6,940 nucleotides of DNA from Sulfurimonas sp. (lineage in GTDB: Bacteria > Campylobacterota > Campylobacteria > Campylobacterales > Sulfurimonadaceae). The position numbers were made by a program, and so were the translations under genes. The DNA lies in NCBI GenBank assembly GCA_027063215.1, contig JAMOSE010000019.1:1-6940 (forward strand). The letters are read 5' to 3'. Below the pieces are notes generated by a model. The model saw nothing but the letters and a program-made list of their open reading frames with translations. It was not told the DNA's origin and ran no database searches. The first letter of the stretch is position 1. Every line of letters begins with the position of its first letter. Below are positions 5,738-6,940 of the stretch, one piece after another.

Positions 5738-6295
5738 ATGGATAAGAAAAAAACAGTAGCACTTTATGGTGGTTCTTTTGACCCTCCGCATATTGGACAT
5801 GTTGCAATCATACAGGCTTTAAGAGAGTTGGATTTTATTGACGAAGTCGTTGTAATGCCCACTTTCTTAAATCCATTTAAAGAAAATTTTACAGCAAATG
5901 CAGAAATTCGTCTCAATTGGTTACAAAAGATCTTCAAATCATTTGATGATGTAAAAGTCAGTGCATATGAAGTAAAAAAAAAGAGAAAAGTACCTACTCT
6001 TGAAACCGTTAGATTTTTACTACAAAAGTATCAAAAAATCTATCTTGTCATAGGGGCAGACAATCTTGATTCTTTAAATAAATGGTATAAATTTGATGAA
6101 CTACAAAAACTTGTTGAATTTATAATTGTTACAAGAGACACTATAGATGTGCCACAAAATTTTCTAACACTGAACGTAGCTGTAGATATTTCATCATCTT
6201 ACCTACGAAAAAATTTAGATATATCCAAATTACCAAAACAATGTGCAAAAGAAATTGCACGCTATTATAAGGAACATAATGCAAAAAAGAATTGA
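5738..6295 (+). CDS. nadD: Nicotinate-nucleotide adenylyltransferase
   Basis: NadD joins nicotinate mononucleotide and ATP to give deamido-NAD, the penultimate step of NAD synthesis, in the cytoplasm. Seen: 185 residues, within the family range. The nucleotidyltransferase signature is YGGSFDPPHIGH (10-21), with the HxGH motif at His18-Ile-Gly-His21. VIGADN (104-109) and the C-terminal ISSSYLR (151-157), the ISSTxIR-type motif, complete the nucleotide site. The ATG at 5738 places the signature at the usual distance from the N-terminus. No ribosome site precedes it, so initiation on a very short leader is implied. Its last 17 bp overlap rsfS. The nadD-rsfS pairing is widespread in bacteria, and its place opposite gap matches Campylobacter as I recall it. 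Confidence 0.95.
   Translation: MDKKKTVALYGGSFDPPHIGHVAIIQALRELDFIDEVVVMPTFLNPFKENFTANAEIRLNWLQKIFKSFDDVKVSAYEVKKKRKVPTLETVRFLLQKYQKIYLVIGADNLDSLNKWYKFDELQKLVEFIIVTRDTIDVPQNFLTLNVAVDISSSYLRKNLDISKLPKQCAKEIARYYKEHNAKKN
6269..6273 (+). promoter_or_regulatory. Ribosome site deciding the rsfS start
   Basis: AAGGA inside the nadD coding region lies 5 bp before the ATG at 6279. The alternative ATG at 6243, in the same frame, has no comparable site and would add 12 residues unlike the family N-terminus. Confidence 0.65.
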
Positions 6296-6599
6296 AAAAA
6301 TTACAGAAGTCTTAGATAAAAACAAAGCAGAAGCGATCGAAGTTTTTGATCTGGGTGATAAAAACTACTTTGTAGATTATGCGATCATAGCATCATCACT
6401 TGGACAAAAACATACCTTAGCACTGTTGGACCACCTGAAAAAAGAGCTAAAACCAGCAGAAACATTTAATAATGTAGATGAGAGTGGAGATTGGATTGTA
6501 GTCGATCTGGGTGACATATTGATCCATATAATGACACCAGAATACCGTATAAAATATGATATGGAAACATTTTTAAGCGAACTCAGTTCTCAAAACTAG
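6279..6599 (+). CDS. rsfS: Ribosomal silencing factor RsfS
   Basis: RsfS (the Iojap/YbeB family) binds ribosomal protein uL14 (L14) on the large subunit and blocks joining of the subunits when nutrients run short. Seen: 106 residues from the chosen ATG, the usual size. Family motifs are YFVDYAIIASS (30-40), the conserved His45 in GQKHTLALL, GDWIVVDLGDILIH (70-83), and PEYRIKYD (87-94), matching the typical W-x-L-D-x-G-D-V-x-V-H and PEVREYYDLE pattern. It overlaps the end of nadD by 17 bp, with its ribosome site inside nadD, so the two are co-transcribed and probably translationally coupled. Starting at 6243 instead would give 118 residues and is less likely. The gene ends 27 bp before a hairpin with a T-run. 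Confidence 0.94.
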   Translation: MQKRIEKITEVLDKNKAEAIEVFDLGDKNYFVDYAIIASSLGQKHTLALLDHLKKELKPAETFNNVDESGDWIVVDLGDILIHIMTPEYRIKYDMETFLSELSSQN

Positions 6600-6796
6600 G
6601 GTTTATTCTTCGTAAGATTGTGATCATGCTTGGGAGCATTTTTTTGCTCCGCTAAGGAATCAAAGTTAAATAAATACGCTGATTATAGCTACGTTATTTT
6701 GCTCCTAGTTGAACCATTTTATGAGGAGCATAGCCTTAGCTACGCAACGATTAAAATTGTTTGACTAGGAGCAAAAGAACGAGATAGAATGCGGTT
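6600..6796. other. Non-coding region between convergent genes
   Basis: This stretch of 197 bp holds no convincing gene. It contains the likely rsfS terminator, the GGAGCA/TGCTCC hairpin at 6633-6650, and most of the large palindrome. The hexamer GGAGCA or its complement occurs five times (6633, 6645, 6700, 6725, 6768), which is notable clustering in AT-rich DNA. Confidence 0.6.
6626..6645 (+). terminator. Likely intrinsic terminator after nadD-rsfS
   Basis: ATGCT (6626-6630) and AGCAT (6635-6639) form a 5-bp stem around the loop TGGG, followed directly by six T (6640-6645). The position, 27 bp after the rsfS stop, fits a rho-independent terminator, although the stem is short. GGAGCA within it can instead pair with TGCTCC at 6645-6650, so two folds compete. 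Confidence 0.5.
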
Positions 6797-6814
6797 TTAT
6801 TTAATTTTGATTCC
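6656..6814. repeat. 159-bp imperfect palindrome, MITE-like, flanked by TAA
   Basis: The outer arms begin GGAATCAAA and match at 21 of 24 positions (6656-6679 against 6791-6814). After an unpaired, unequal stretch, the inner arms match at 25 of 30 (6693-6722 against 6751-6780) and include a conserved TTTTGCTCCTAGT core. The centre (6731-6742) is itself TAGC-CTTA-GCTA. TAA lies directly outside both ends (6653-6655 and 6815-6817), as a short target duplication would. The element fills most of the space between convergent rsfS and the transglycosylase gene, and its right arm covers the last codons of the latter. No transposase is present. It could be a miniature inverted-repeat element, a large RNA hairpin, or an inverted duplication of a gene end. 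Whether it is repeated in the genome cannot be seen here. Confidence 0.7.
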
Positions 6815-6940
6815 TAAAGCTTTTTGCTCTTTTTCATACTTCTCTAATATATCTTTATAATCATAAATAGCTTCAACATACTTCACCGGCTCACTCCCTC
6901 GCGCATATCCATACTTTAAAGTTTTATAATATCTTTTTTG
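6797..6940 (-). CDS. mltF: Lytic murein transglycosylase (MltF-like), C-terminal fragment
   Basis: Only the last 47 codons are in the window; the gene begins beyond the right edge. The family cleaves peptidoglycan glycan strands between MurNAc and GlcNAc, forming 1,6-anhydro ends, from the periplasmic side of the envelope. Seen: QKRYYKTLKYGYARGSEP, then YVEAIYDY and a charged tail ending GIKIK. This matches the end of the MltF catalytic domain as I recall it from E. coli ([20 protein letters not shown]), including the YGYARG motif. The catalytic Glu and the N-terminal solute-binding-like domain lie outside. Its final codons (GGA ATC AAA ATT AAA TAA) lie within the right arm of the palindrome, so the native C-terminus may have been changed by that element. 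MltF is favoured over other SLT-domain enzymes, though those cannot be excluded from 47 residues. Confidence 0.72.
   Translation of the reverse strand, partial: QKRYYKTLKYGYARGSEPVKYVEAIYDYKDILEKYEKEQKALGIKIK

Noticed and set aside
6243..6278. Upstream ATG extension for rsfS
   Set aside because: The added residues are just another frame of nadD, and the ATG at 6279 has AAGGA at the right distance and gives the usual family N-terminus.
6721..6768. 15-codon ORF in the palindrome centre (MRSIALATQRLKLFD)
   Set aside because: No ribosome site or promoter and very short; it is best explained as repeat sequence, although comparison of other copies could reopen it.
6656..6814. Integron attC site
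   Set aside because: The ends lack the RYYYAAC and GTTRRRY core sites, and no cassette or integrase context is present.
1..6940. CRISPR array, tRNA or rRNA genes
   Set aside because: No regularly spaced direct repeats were seen, and no cloverleaf or ribosomal RNA sequence was recognised on either strand.

Overview
The window is AT-rich and reads as chromosomal DNA from a member of the Campylobacterota (Epsilonproteobacteria), most like a Sulfurimonas-type free-living relative. The protein sequences support this: a Campylobacter MOMP-like porin, and FabI and Pgk resembling the Helicobacter/Campylobacter forms. Gene order supports it too: nadD-rsfS divergent from gap-pgk-tpiA-fabI is, from memory, the order in Campylobacter jejuni. 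Promoters with a good -10 and no clear -35, in AT-rich DNA, also fit. The genus is an inference.

Layout. Positions 1-1022 (minus) hold the first 340 codons of a secreted outer-membrane porin; its 3' end lies off the left edge. Diverging from it, 1131-1556 (plus) encodes a small putative lipoprotein. A five-gene metabolic strand interrupted by two tiny membrane-protein genes then runs right to left from 5672 to 1576: gap, pgk, tpiA, a 74-aa two-helix membrane protein, a 30-aa single-helix membrane protein (2419-2511), and fabI. Spacings are 2-18 bp, so this looks like one operon. A 65-bp divergent promoter region separates gap from nadD (5738-6295, plus), which overlaps rsfS (6279-6599, plus). 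Positions 6600-6796 are non-coding: a likely terminator and most of a roughly 159-bp imperfect palindrome whose right arm enters the 3' end of a lytic transglycosylase gene (6797-6940, minus, partial).

How the genes work together. Gap, Pgk and TpiA carry out the lower triose-phosphate steps of glycolysis, or in an autotroph more probably gluconeogenesis. FabI completes each fatty-acid elongation cycle. NadD makes the NAD precursor on which Gap and FabI depend. RsfS silences ribosomes when nutrients are short. The porin, lipoprotein and transglycosylase are envelope genes.

Most unusual points: the two uncharacterised small membrane-protein genes inside an otherwise conserved operon, the second short enough to be missed by standard calling; and the palindrome, which has direct TAA flanks, conserved inner and outer arms, G.U pairing on one strand only, and appears to supply the last codons and stop of the transglycosylase gene. 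Neither has a function I can assign.
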